DNA from: CAVVAY01 sp963746465
Lineage (GTDB): Bacteria; Actinomycetota; Actinomycetes; JACCUZ01
Direction of reading: 5' to 3'
NCBI GenBank assembly: GCA_963746465.1
Contig: CAVVAY010000005.1
Span: 1,116,001 to 1,180,000, forward strand
DNA length: 64,000 bases
Of the stretch, positions 1 to 7,057 are shown one piece after another. The position numbers and the translations under genes were made by a program. Under the pieces are notes generated by a model, which was not told where the DNA came from, did not search any database, and saw only the letters and a list, made by a program, of their open reading frames with translations. The first letter of the stretch is position 1, and each line of letters starts with the position of its first letter.

Positions 1-354
1 GACCAGCTCACCCTTGGTCATCCGGGTCCGGCCGCGGACCCCGAGCCGCTTCGCGACGCCGAGCAGGTGGGCCTTGGTGGCGTTGGCGTCCACGCCGCCG
101 GCGGTCCGACCACCCCGCCGCGCCGCGGCTCCGGTCTTCGCACTCTGGGCGTCAGAGGGTCCCTTGCGGCCCTTGTCCTCCCAGCGGTCGCCCACCTTCT
201 CGTGGGTGTGCTTGAGGGAGGCGAACGCGGTCCGGTGCGCTCGCTCCCCCTCGCCGTACTGGTCGACGGCGGCGTCGTGGGTCTTGCCCCAGGTGTCCCG
301 GGCCTTCTTCGACGAACGGGCCACCGTGGACGGCATGTCTTTCTTGGCCGGCAT
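1..354 (-). CDS. ChaB family protein, 3' end beyond the window
   Basis: The frame is open for 118 codons from an ATG at 354 to the window edge. The protein begins MPAKKDMPSTVARSSKKARD and continues with a charged helical region rich in His, Lys and Asp, which is the ChaB pattern. A Gly/Ala/Arg linker follows at residues 70-90. After it comes a short helical segment (HLLGVAKRLGVRGRTRMTKG) that resembles the Rho_N/SAP-like tail of actinobacterial ChaB proteins. E. coli ChaB was named as a cation-transport regulator, but the actinobacterial role is unknown. The gene lies 106 bp downstream of prcA on the same strand, where pafA is often found, so pafA may be just outside the window. The C-terminus cannot be judged. 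Confidence 0.8.
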   Translation of the reverse strand, partial: MPAKKDMPSTVARSSKKARDTWGKTHDAAVDQYGEGERAHRTAFASLKHTHEKVGDRWEDKGRKGPSDAQSAKTGAAARRGGRTAGGVDANATKAHLLGVAKRLGVRGRTRMTKGELV

Positions 355-460
355 GGATCATCACCTCGTCGGCCCGGTTCCCGGACGGTGCACCGGAAAA
401 CGCGTCAAGGTGTCGGCCTGGATCCTCCTCGGTCAAGCCGGGACACTTGATGGCGGCAGA

Positions 461-1291
461 TCAGGTGTCGGCGGGGTCCGAGCCGTCGTCGGTGTCCGGG
501 CCGGGTGGCTCGTGGGAGCCACCGGCGAGGGCGACCGGAGGGGAGGTCTCCCGCTCGTCCGGACCTGGCGTCGTGGCGGCGCCGTCAGAGCCAGTGGCGC
601 CGAGCAGCCGGGCGAGCATCGGCCCGGTGAGGCGGCGGAACTTCCGCCGCGGGCGGGCCCGGTCCAGGACGGCGACCTCGAGCTGGTCGGCGGTCAGGGA
701 GCGCTGGTCGCCGGAGACGGGGTCGCGACCGAGCAGCTCGACGGCGAGGCGCAGGGCCTCCTCGAGCGTCATGCCGTCGCGGTAACGCTCCGCGAGGTCC
801 TGGCTGATCTGGTCGGCCGACCCGCCCATCGCGACGAATCCGTGCTCGTCGGCCACCGAGCCGTCGTAGGTGAGGCGGTAGATCTGGTCCTCCGCCGGAG
901 TCTCGCCGACCTCGGCGATGACGATCTCGACCTCGTAGGGCTTCGACTCGACCGTGAAGATGCTGCCGAGGGTCTGGGCGAACACGTTGGCGAGGCCGCG
1001 ACCGGTGACGTCCTGGCGGTCGTAGGAGTAGCCACGCAGGTCGGCGTAGCGGACGCCGGCCATCCGGAGGTTCTCGAACTCGTTGTACTTGCCGACCGCG
1101 GCGAAGGCGATCCGGTCGTAGATCTCGGAGATCTTGTGCAGCGCGCGGGAGAGGTTCTCGGCGACGAACAGGATGCCGCCGTCGTAGGCGACCACGACGA
1201 CGCTGCGGCCGCGGGCGATGCCCTTGCGCGCGTAGTCGGCCCGGTCCTTCATGACCTGCTCGGGCGAGACGTATCCGAACGGCATCGTCAC
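461..1291 (-). CDS. prcA: Proteasome subunit alpha
   Basis: This 276-residue alpha-type subunit forms the outer rings of the 20S core that degrades pupylated proteins in the cytoplasm. The N-terminus MTMPFGYVSPEQVMKDRADY is the gating segment typical of actinobacterial PrcA, and the proteasome fold runs to about residue 225. The last 45 residues are an acidic Pro/Gly-rich tail. A GTG at 1291 is chosen because AAGGAGA (1299-1305 on the plus strand) sits 7 nt upstream; the ATG two codons later would be 13 nt away. It follows prcB by 58 bp in the same operon. As expected for an alpha subunit there is no N-terminal catalytic threonine. Confidence 0.97.
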   Translation of the reverse strand: MTMPFGYVSPEQVMKDRADYARKGIARGRSVVVVAYDGGILFVAENLSRALHKISEIYDRIAFAAVGKYNEFENLRMAGVRYADLRGYSYDRQDVTGRGLANVFAQTLGSIFTVESKPYEVEIVIAEVGETPAEDQIYRLTYDGSVADEHGFVAMGGSADQISQDLAERYRDGMTLEEALRLAVELLGRDPVSGDQRSLTADQLEVAVLDRARPRRKFRRLTGPMLARLLGATGSDGAATTPGPDERETSPPVALAGGSHEPPGPDTDDGSDPADT

Positions 1292-1349
1292 GATGCGGTC
1301 TCCTTGCCGATCGTCGCGCTTGCGGTCGCGTCGTGGGTGGTCGGGCCGG

Positions 1350-2207
1350 TCATCGCAGCGGCGCCTGGGGGCCGCCGGGGTGCTCCATCCGCCCGGCCAT
1401 CACGGTGTCGACGATCGCGCCGACCTCATCGTCGGACAGCCGGCGGTAGCCGTCGGAGGTGACCGTGGACACGACCGGGAAGATGCGCCGGGTGAGGTCC
1501 GGTCCGCCGGTGGCGGAGTCCTCGTCGGCGGCGTCGTAGAGCGACTGGACGGCGCAGAGGGTGGCGTCCTCCACGGACAGCTCCTCGTGCCAGAGCTTCT
1601 TCAGGGCGCCCCGGGCGAAGACCGAGCCGGAGCCGACGGAGTGGAACTTGTGCTCCTCGTAGCGGCCGCCGGTGACGTCGTAGGAGAACAGGCGGCCGGC
1701 CTGGGTGGGGTCGTCGGCGTCGAGGTCGTAGCCGGCGAACAGCGGGACCACGGCAAGGCCCTGCATCGCCATCGCGAGGTTGCCCCGGATCATCAGGGCG
1801 AGCCGGTTGGCCTTGCCCTCGAGGGAGAGGGTGGCGCCCTCGATCTTCTCGTAGTGCTCCAGCTCGACCTGGAAGAGCCGGACCATCTCGATGGCGATCC
1901 CGGCAGCTCCGGCGATGCCGACGCAGGAGTAGTCGTCGGCGTGGAAGACCTTCTCGATGTCGCGCTGGGCGATGTAGTTGCCCATCGTGGCCCGGCGGTC
2001 GCCGGCCATCACGATGCCGCCGGGGAAGGTCAGCGCGACGATCGTGGTGCCGTGCGGCGCCTCGGTGGTCAACGCGGTGGCCGGAGGTGTGCGGCGTCCC
2101 GGGAGCAGCTCAGGAGAGTGCGCGCCGAGGAACTCGGCGAACGACGAGCTGCCGGGGATGAGGTACGCGGCCGGTAGACGTCCCGAGCCGGCGTGATCGG
2201 TTGCCAA
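1350..2207 (-). CDS. prcB: Proteasome subunit beta, catalytic
   Basis: This is the 285-residue beta subunit carrying the protease active site. Residues 1-53 form a propeptide ending in EAPHG. The mature enzyme should start at Thr54 (TTIVALTFPGGIVMAGDRRA), the N-terminal nucleophile. The family signature DEDSATGGPDL is present near residue 225. The start is a TTG at 2207 preceded by GAGGGA about 5 nt away, and no upstream ATG or GTG fits. It lies between the endonuclease VII-like gene and prcA, so expression is probably shared with pup. Confidence 0.97.
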   Translation of the reverse strand: MATDHAGSGRLPAAYLIPGSSSFAEFLGAHSPELLPGRRTPPATALTTEAPHGTTIVALTFPGGIVMAGDRRATMGNYIAQRDIEKVFHADDYSCVGIAGAAGIAIEMVRLFQVELEHYEKIEGATLSLEGKANRLALMIRGNLAMAMQGLAVVPLFAGYDLDADDPTQAGRLFSYDVTGGRYEEHKFHSVGSGSVFARGALKKLWHEELSVEDATLCAVQSLYDAADEDSATGGPDLTRRIFPVVSTVTSDGYRRLSDDEVGAIVDTVMAGRMEHPGGPQAPLR

Positions 2208-2267
2208 CAGTTCCCTCTCTCGCGTGACCGCACGAACGAGCCCGACCCTACTGCGACCGGTGGGCCG

Positions 2268-3089
2268 TCATGAGGCGGTCCCGAGGTCGGTCCCGGACAG
2301 CAGCGCCCCGAGCCGACGCTCGTGCACCGACGGCTCGCCGGCACCGTGCCAGGTCTGACGACCACTGGCTGATGGTGAGGCCGTCGACCGCTCGAGGTAC
2401 CGAGCGGCCCGGCGAAGGACCAGTGGGTCGTCCGCGAGCTGCCCGAGGGCAGCATTGCACCGGAAGCAGAGCAAGCCACGCACCGCGCCAGTCGCGTGGT
2501 CGTGGTCGACGTGGATGGCCGGCGCTGTCTGGCAGATCGCGCACACGCCGTGCTGGGCGAGCACCATCGCGTCGAGGTCGGCCACGGACATCCCATCAGC
2601 GGTACGGAGGTGGTCACGACGTGCGACCGCCGAGGCGCAGGCCTTGCAACGGGTCTGCAGGCCGTCGGAAGCCCCACGATTGGTAGACCACTGCGCGTGC
2701 GGTTTGGTCAGGCCACATGTGCGACAGAACTTCTCCCCGGCGGGTACGTCGAGAGGCGCGACGACCGCTCCCGCGGCCAGTCGCTTGGCGCGGTAGGCAG
2801 TGGCCGCGCAGACCCGGCAATGACCCTGGAGCCCGTCGCGAGCGGAGCGGTTCTGGGCGAAGGCATCGAGCGGTTTGATCGTCTCGCAGCGTCGGCACCA
2901 CTTCTCGCCCGGCCCCACCGGCGGGGCGTCCTTCACGCTGCGCGGGCGGCGCTCCCTGGCCCAGGCCGAGACGCAGGCCCGGCAGTAGCCCTGCAGGCCG
3001 TCCGCGGATGCACGACGAACGCCGAAGGACGTCAGGGGGAGCCGGGCGCGGCAGCGGCTGCAGACCTTCGTCTCGGACGGAGGGCTCAT
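2268..3089 (-). CDS. Endonuclease VII domain protein with three zinc-binding modules
   Basis: This 273-residue protein has three similar CxxC...CxxC modules (Cys10/13-36/39, 65/68-91/94, 122/125-148/151). Each contains a conserved (S/R)A(S/R)DGLQ-like core. The C-terminal half (about 180-233) is a recombination endonuclease VII/HNH domain: C183/C186, HVDHDHATG (193-201) and C208/C211. The family cuts branched or mismatched DNA in phage T4, but no cellular role is established here. The ATG at 3089 is chosen because the open frame upstream of it lies on pup. The gene sits between pup and prcB, a position where endonuclease VII homologues occur in other actinobacteria (recalled, not checked). 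Confidence 0.85.
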   Translation of the reverse strand: MSPPSETKVCSRCRARLPLTSFGVRRASADGLQGYCRACVSAWARERRPRSVKDAPPVGPGEKWCRRCETIKPLDAFAQNRSARDGLQGHCRVCAATAYRAKRLAAGAVVAPLDVPAGEKFCRTCGLTKPHAQWSTNRGASDGLQTRCKACASAVARRDHLRTADGMSVADLDAMVLAQHGVCAICQTAPAIHVDHDHATGAVRGLLCFRCNAALGQLADDPLVLRRAARYLERSTASPSASGRQTWHGAGEPSVHERRLGALLSGTDLGTAS

Positions 3090-3097
3090 TGCGTGTT

Positions 3098-3140
3098 TTC
3101 TGTACGAACCAAGATCACTCCCCGCCCTTCTGCACGAACC
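3098..3140. repeat. 13-bp direct repeat spanning the pup stop codon
   Basis: TTCTGTACGAACC (3098-3110) and TTCTGCACGAACC (3128-3140) differ at one base. On the coding strand the second copy encodes the FVQK part of the Pup C-terminus. The first lies just after the pup stop, in the 25-bp gap before the endonuclease VII-like gene. Confidence 0.6.
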
Positions 3141-3324
3141 CCCGTACAAAATCCTCGCTATTGGTCTCGAGGACGTCATCAATTTCGTCCAGCATCGCGT
3201 CGATGTCGTCGTCGAGCTTCTCCTTGCGCTCGGCGACATCGCTCGACGCCGCGACCTCGGTCTCCTCGACCTCCTCGGAGGTCTTGCTCGACCGCTTCTG
3301 GCCGCCGGTGTCCTTGCTCGCCAT
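3115..3324 (-). CDS. pup: Prokaryotic ubiquitin-like protein Pup
   Basis: This 69-residue modifier becomes attached through its C-terminus to lysines of target proteins. Its disordered N-terminus (residues 1-20) threads into the ARC/Mpa ATPase. The central helix (about 24-52) reads ERKEKLDDDIDAMLDEIDDV. It ends in GGE, so it is made ligation-ready and needs no deamidation by Dop; Dop would then act mainly as depupylase. The ATG at 3324 is chosen over an upstream one (3384) because MASKDTGG is the family start. It is the first gene of the pup-endonuclease-prcB-prcA run. Confidence 0.97.
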   Translation of the reverse strand: MASKDTGGQKRSSKTSEEVEETEVAASSDVAERKEKLDDDIDAMLDEIDDVLETNSEDFVRGFVQKGGE

Positions 3325-3424
3325 CTGGTGCCCTCCCACGTGCTCCTGGGTCGTCTTCGACCTTAGTCGGCACCTTGGACGCAACCCAGGAGCCCGCGAC
3401 GCCGAAAGATCTTGGCCGGCCGCT

Positions 3425-3457
3425 GGTCCGCTGCTAACCCGGCGTTAGCGCCGGACC
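3425..3457. promoter_or_regulatory. 33-bp inverted repeat in the divergent pup / redox operon region
   Basis: GGTCCG-CT-GCTAAC-CCGGC-GTTAGC-GC-CGGACC forms two 6-bp perfect arms on each side, interrupted by one 2-bp mismatch, around a 5-nt centre. It lies 100 bp upstream of pup and about 50 bp upstream of the redox operon, which diverge. A regulator-binding site for one or both directions is the simplest reading; a hairpin in the redox operon leader is the alternative. Confidence 0.5.
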
Positions 3458-3504
3458 ACCGATGCTGGCCGACGTCCGAGCCTCCGACGTCTGCGAGAAC
3501 CACC

Positions 3505-3819
3505 GTGCCCGACCGCCGTCCCGACCCGATCCGCGTCCGCGACCGGGCCCTGCGCGCCGTCAGCGTGGCCACTGCCGCCACCGCGGTGAGCTCGGTGCTG
3601 GCCACCGTGGCGGCCGCTGCGGCGCTCGCTCCATCGCCCGCGGAAGCCCCGGCTCCCGCAACGCCGCCGCCGCCGGCCTCGGTCTCGGCCCCTGAGCGTC
3701 CCGCGACCTCCGCTCCCCGTCCGCCCGCCGCGCCGCCGACGGCGGTTCCGTCGCCGACCCGTCAGCAGAAGCAGCAGCAGCAGCAGAAGGCGCCGGCACC
3801 CCGGACGGCCGGGTCATGA
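3505..3819 (+). CDS. Small single-pass protein with Pro/Ala-rich and Gln-rich tail
   Basis: The gene encodes 104 residues from a GTG at 3505, and its stop overlaps the apbE start (ATGA at 3816). Residues 1-18 are basic. Residues 20-42 form one hydrophobic segment ending in Ala-rich sequence (signal anchor or signal peptide). The rest is a low-complexity Pro/Ala/Ser stretch, then KQQQQQ and the end PAPRTAGS. I recognise no domain. Related actinobacterial operons often carry an FMN-binding-domain protein near apbE; this protein lacks that domain, so it may be a reduced anchor or an unrelated periplasmic linker. The coupled overlap supports real translation. Confidence 0.65.
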   Translation: MPDRRPDPIRVRDRALRAVSVATAATAVSSVLATVAAAAALAPSPAEAPAPATPPPPASVSAPERPATSAPRPPAAPPTAVPSPTRQQKQQQQQKAPAPRTAGS

Positions 3820-4715
3820 GCGCCGCCCACCGCACCTGGTCCGCGTGGTCGACCACCGTGCACGTCGCGGTCGACGACCCGGCAGCCCTCACCTCGGCGT
3901 GCGACGCGGTCCGCGACGAGATGGCACGGACCGCCGGCGCCGCCGACCGGTTCGACCCGACCTCCGAGCTCTCCCGGCTCGCCTCCGCGGGAGGTCTGCC
4001 TGTCACGGTCTCCCCCACCTTCGCCCGCCTCCTGCGGGCCGCCCTCGACGCCGCGGAGGCGACCGGCGGCCTGGTCGACCCGGCGCTGGGCGCCCACCTG
4101 CGGGCCATGGGCTACGACCGTGACATCGCCGACGTACGTCGGCAGCCTCCCACCGGGGCACGCCCGCACCGACCGGCTCCCGGAAGCTGGCGCCAGGTGG
4201 TGCTGACCGGCGGCCAGGTCAGCGTCCCCGCGGGTGTCCTGCTCGACCTCGGCGCGACCGCGAAGGCCATGACCGCCGACCTCGCCGCCGCGGCAGCCGC
4301 CCGCCGTACCGGCTCTGCGGTCCTCGTCTCGCTCGGCGGCGACGTCGCGATCAGCGGCGGGACCTGGCAGGTGCAGGTCGGCGAGCACCCGGACGAGGAC
4401 GACGGCCGGTACGTCGAGCTGTCGTCGGGCGGCCTGGCCACCTCCACCACCCTCGTCCGCCACTGGACGATCGGGAACCGAACCGCCCACCACCTGCTCG
4501 ACCCGCGCACCGGGAAGCCCGCCGAAGGACCGTGGCGCACCGCCACCGTCGCCGCGGCCAGCGCCCTGGACGCGAACGTCGCGAGCACAGCGGCCGTCGT
4601 CCTCGGCGAGCAGGCCGAGGTGTGGCTGGCCCGCCGCCGCCTGCCTGCCCGCCTGGTCGGCACCGACGGTGCCGTCCGCACCGTCGCGGGCTGGCCGTCG
4701 GAGGAGGCGGCATGA
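3816..4715 (+). CDS. apbE: FAD:protein FMN transferase
   Basis: ApbE proteins use FAD and Mg2+ to attach FMN covalently to Ser/Thr of extracytoplasmic redox proteins. This 299-residue copy shows the family motifs: ALGAHLRAMGYDRD near residue 90, DLGATAKAMTADLAAAAAA near 145, and LDANVASTAAVVLGEQAE near the C-terminus with the conserved Asp. I see no signal peptide of its own, so it could act in the cytoplasm or be shorter-lived outside. It starts inside the stop of the small anchored gene, and its own stop overlaps the membrane reductase start (ATGA at 4712). The substrate is not evident among its neighbours. Confidence 0.9.
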   Translation: MSAAHRTWSAWSTTVHVAVDDPAALTSACDAVRDEMARTAGAADRFDPTSELSRLASAGGLPVTVSPTFARLLRAALDAAEATGGLVDPALGAHLRAMGYDRDIADVRRQPPTGARPHRPAPGSWRQVVLTGGQVSVPAGVLLDLGATAKAMTADLAAAAAARRTGSAVLVSLGGDVAISGGTWQVQVGEHPDEDDGRYVELSSGGLATSTTLVRHWTIGNRTAHHLLDPRTGKPAEGPWRTATVAAASALDANVASTAAVVLGEQAEVWLARRRLPARLVGTDGAVRTVAGWPSEEAA

Positions 4716-5278
4716 GCGAGACACCGGTGCTCTGGTACCTCAACCGGGCGAGCGGCCTGGTGCTGCTGGTCCTGCTCACCGTCACGCTGGTGCTCGGTGT
4801 CCTCGCGGCCGGTCGCCGCACACCGCCGTGGTGGCCACGGTTCGCGACCGCGGCCCTGCACGCCAACCTGGCCGGCGTCAGCCTGGCCCTGCTCGTCGCG
4901 CACATCGTGACCGCCGTCGTGGACGGCTTCGTCGACATCGACCCGGTCGACGCGCTCGTCCCGTTCCTGTCGGCGTACCAGCCGCTCTGGCTCGGCCTGG
5001 GGACCCTTGCCAGCACCCTCCTCCTGGCCGCCGCGCTCACTGCGGCAGCCCGGGGCGCGCTCCCGCCGACGGTGTGGCGGCGGGCCCACCTGCTGGTCTA
5101 CCTCGCCTGGCCGGTCGCGCTGATGCACGGCCTGGGGATGGGCAGCGACACCACCCGCCGGCCCGTCCTGGTCCTCTCGCTGACCGCGGCCCTCGCTGTC
5201 GTGCTCGCCGTGGTCGCCACCCTGATCCGGGCCGCCCGCGCCGGCCGGCCGGTCGGTTCCGCACCGGGACAGCCATGA
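4712..5278 (+). CDS. Ferric-reductase-like transmembrane protein
   Basis: This is a 188-residue integral membrane protein with five to six hydrophobic segments (about 8-30, 45-70, 90-115, 122-140, 148-170). Histidines lie in membrane-facing positions (HANLAG near 50, VAHIVTAVVDG near 65, RRAHLLVYLAWPVALMHGLG near 128-147). This fits the heme-binding ferric-reductase-like (cytochrome b561-type) fold. It would carry electrons across the membrane between the cytoplasmic flavoprotein/ferredoxin encoded next and an outside acceptor. Both ends overlap neighbours through ATGA junctions, so it is translationally coupled. Confidence 0.85.
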   Translation: MSETPVLWYLNRASGLVLLVLLTVTLVLGVLAAGRRTPPWWPRFATAALHANLAGVSLALLVAHIVTAVVDGFVDIDPVDALVPFLSAYQPLWLGLGTLASTLLLAAALTAAARGALPPTVWRRAHLLVYLAWPVALMHGLGMGSDTTRRPVLVLSLTAALAVVLAVVATLIRAARAGRPVGSAPGQP

Positions 5279-6525
5279 GAGTCCTCGCCGGCCTGGACGA
5301 CGCCGGCCACCTCGACCTGGCAGGCCACCACCGGGTGCACGGGCCGATGACAGCGCCTCCCGACCTGCTCGGCGAGCTCGACCGGTCCGGGCTCACCGGG
5401 CGCGGCGGCGGCGGCTTCCCGCTCGTCCGCAAGATGCGGGCCGTGCAAGGCGCCCGCGGCCGGCCGGTGGTCGTCGTCAACGGCGCAGAGAGCGAGCCCG
5501 CCGCGGACAAGGACCACCTCCTGCTCAGCCGCGCACCGCACCTGGTGCTGGACGGCGCCGAGGCGGCTGCCGACGCCCTGGGCGCACGCGAGGTCGTGGT
5601 CTGGACCCACCGCAGCGACCACGTGACCGGGAAGCGACTCGCCGCGGCGGTCGCCGAGCGCCCGGGCCGCCGACGTCCGCGGGTCGTCGCGGGGCCGGAC
5701 CGCTACGTCGCCGGTGAGGCATCCGCTGTCGTCCATCACCTCTCCGGTGGACCCGCACTGCCCACGATGTCGCCGTACCGCACCGCCGAACGGGGCGTGC
5801 GCGGCCGGCCGACCCTGCTCGCCAACGCCGAGACCTTCGCCCACCTTGCGCTGGTCGCGCGGCACGGGGCGGCATGGTTCCGGACGGAGGGCACCTCCGA
5901 CGAGCCCGGCACCATGCTCGCCACGGTGCGGGGCGCGGTCCGCGAGCCCGGCGTCGTCGAGGTACCCGTCGGCCTTCCGCTTGCGGGCCTGCTCGCCCGG
6001 GCCGGCGGCACGACCGGCGCCGTCGGTTGCTTCCTGATCGGGGGGTACGGCGGCAGCTGGCTGCCGGCCCAGGCGGCCGAGGCCGCGGCGGTGAGCCGGT
6101 CGTCGATGGCGGCCCACGGCGTCGACCTCGGCGTCGGACTGGTGCTCGCGCTGCCGGCCGACCGCTGCCCGGTCGCCGAGACGGCCCGGCTGCTCGGCTG
6201 GCTGGCGTCGGAGTCGACCGGCCAGTGCGGCCCGTGCATCAACGGCCTGCCGGCCATCGCCGCCGGGTTCCTCGACCTCGCGGCCGGGCGCAGCGGCGCC
6301 GACGGCCTCGACCGCCTGCACCGGTGGGCGGGCCAGGTCGCCGGCCGCGGCGCCTGTCACCACCCCGACGGCGCGGTCCGGCTGCTGCTGTCGACGCTGT
6401 CGGTGCACCATGACCACCTCCGCGACCACGAGCGTCGAGGGCCGTGCCCCGACCTGGCCAGCTCGCCGGTCTGCCCGCTGCCGCAACCTGCTCTCCCCAG
6501 CACCGGGCCGGAGCGGTGGCGATGA
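5275..6525 (+). CDS. NuoF/RnfC-like NADH dehydrogenase flavoprotein subunit
   Basis: This 416-residue soluble protein is related to complex I NuoF. The FMN/NADH site is seen in TGRGGGGFPLVRKMRAV near residue 42 and NGAESEPAADKDH near 65. The C-terminal 4Fe-4S motif is ESTGQCGPCINGLPAIA near 310, with a further Cys in GRGACHHPDGAVRLLL. It probably oxidises NADH and passes electrons to the ferredoxin or the membrane protein of the same operon. It lacks the other Nuo subunits. The start overlaps the previous stop (ATGA at 5275), and the ferredoxin start overlaps its stop (ATGA at 6522). Confidence 0.88.
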   Translation: MRVLAGLDDAGHLDLAGHHRVHGPMTAPPDLLGELDRSGLTGRGGGGFPLVRKMRAVQGARGRPVVVVNGAESEPAADKDHLLLSRAPHLVLDGAEAAADALGAREVVVWTHRSDHVTGKRLAAAVAERPGRRRPRVVAGPDRYVAGEASAVVHHLSGGPALPTMSPYRTAERGVRGRPTLLANAETFAHLALVARHGAAWFRTEGTSDEPGTMLATVRGAVREPGVVEVPVGLPLAGLLARAGGTTGAVGCFLIGGYGGSWLPAQAAEAAAVSRSSMAAHGVDLGVGLVLALPADRCPVAETARLLGWLASESTGQCGPCINGLPAIAAGFLDLAAGRSGADGLDRLHRWAGQVAGRGACHHPDGAVRLLLSTLSVHHDHLRDHERRGPCPDLASSPVCPLPQPALPSTGPERWR

Positions 6526-6764
6526 GCGTCCGGCTGGTCGTGGACTGGACCCGGTGCACAGCGCACGGGCTGTGCGCCGAGCTGCTGCCCGAGCTCATCG
6601 GCCTCGACGACTGGGGCTACCCCGTGGTGGCCGACGGCCCGGTGCCGCCGGAGCTCGAGCGACATGCGGTCGCCGCCCGAGAGGCCTGCCCGGCTGTCGC
6701 GGTCCGGCTCGACCAGGTCAGGGCAGGCGGTAGACCGAGACGTGAGAGCGGGACTCGGCCGTGA
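6522..6764 (+). CDS. Single-cluster ferredoxin with His in place of a cluster Cys
   Basis: The gene encodes 80 residues. The cluster motif is C12-x2-H15-x2-C18 ... C56-P57, the 3Fe-4S pattern of actinobacterial ferredoxins in which the second canonical cysteine is replaced (here by His). It would act as the soluble carrier for the NuoF-like protein. The last 14 residues (AGGRPRRESGTRP) are basic and unlike ferredoxins. They read into a methyltransferase remnant on the opposite strand (47-bp overlap), suggesting that the original stop codon was lost by rearrangement. Translational coupling to the preceding gene is through ATGA. Confidence 0.88.
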   Translation: MSVRLVVDWTRCTAHGLCAELLPELIGLDDWGYPVVADGPVPPELERHAVAAREACPAVAVRLDQVRAGGRPRRESGTRP

Positions 6765-7035
6765 ACTCGGCGCCGTCCCAGTCGGCGTGCCGGGACTCCA
6801 GCCCGAACCCGGCCAGCTGCGCCATCAGGTCGAGCTCGGCCGGCCAGATGTAGCGGTGCAGGCTCCGGTACAGCTGCGCCTCCTGGCCCTCGCCGAAACG
6901 GAAGTGGTGCGAGACGACCTGCTGGTCCAGGACGTCAACGAACCGGCCGCCGGGCGAGAGGTGCGGGGCCGCGTTGCGAAAGCAGGCGACCTGCTCGGTC
7001 TGGGTCAGCAGGTTCGAGATGGTGTTGAACACCAA
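6718..7035 (-). pseudogene. Class I SAM-dependent methyltransferase, C-terminal remnant
   Basis: About 105 codons match the second half of a class I methyltransferase: LVFNTISNLLTQTEQVACF, then PHLSPGGRFV, then YIWPAELDLMAQLAGF and SRSHVSVYRLP at the end. The N-terminal half with the SAM-binding glycine motif is absent. The stretch between GRFV and VVSHH is shorter than I expect for the family, so there is an internal deletion too. No start codon fits. It begins 23 bp after the dop stop on the same strand and overlaps the ferredoxin 3' end. Confidence 0.75.
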
Positions 7036-7057
7036 CCCCCTCCTGCGGCATCGGACC

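Noticed and set aside
3412..3504. A longer start for the small anchored protein
   Set aside because: An ATG at 3412 would place the inverted repeat inside the gene and puts a hydrophilic stretch before the basic signal region. The GTG at 3505 gives a normal signal anchor.
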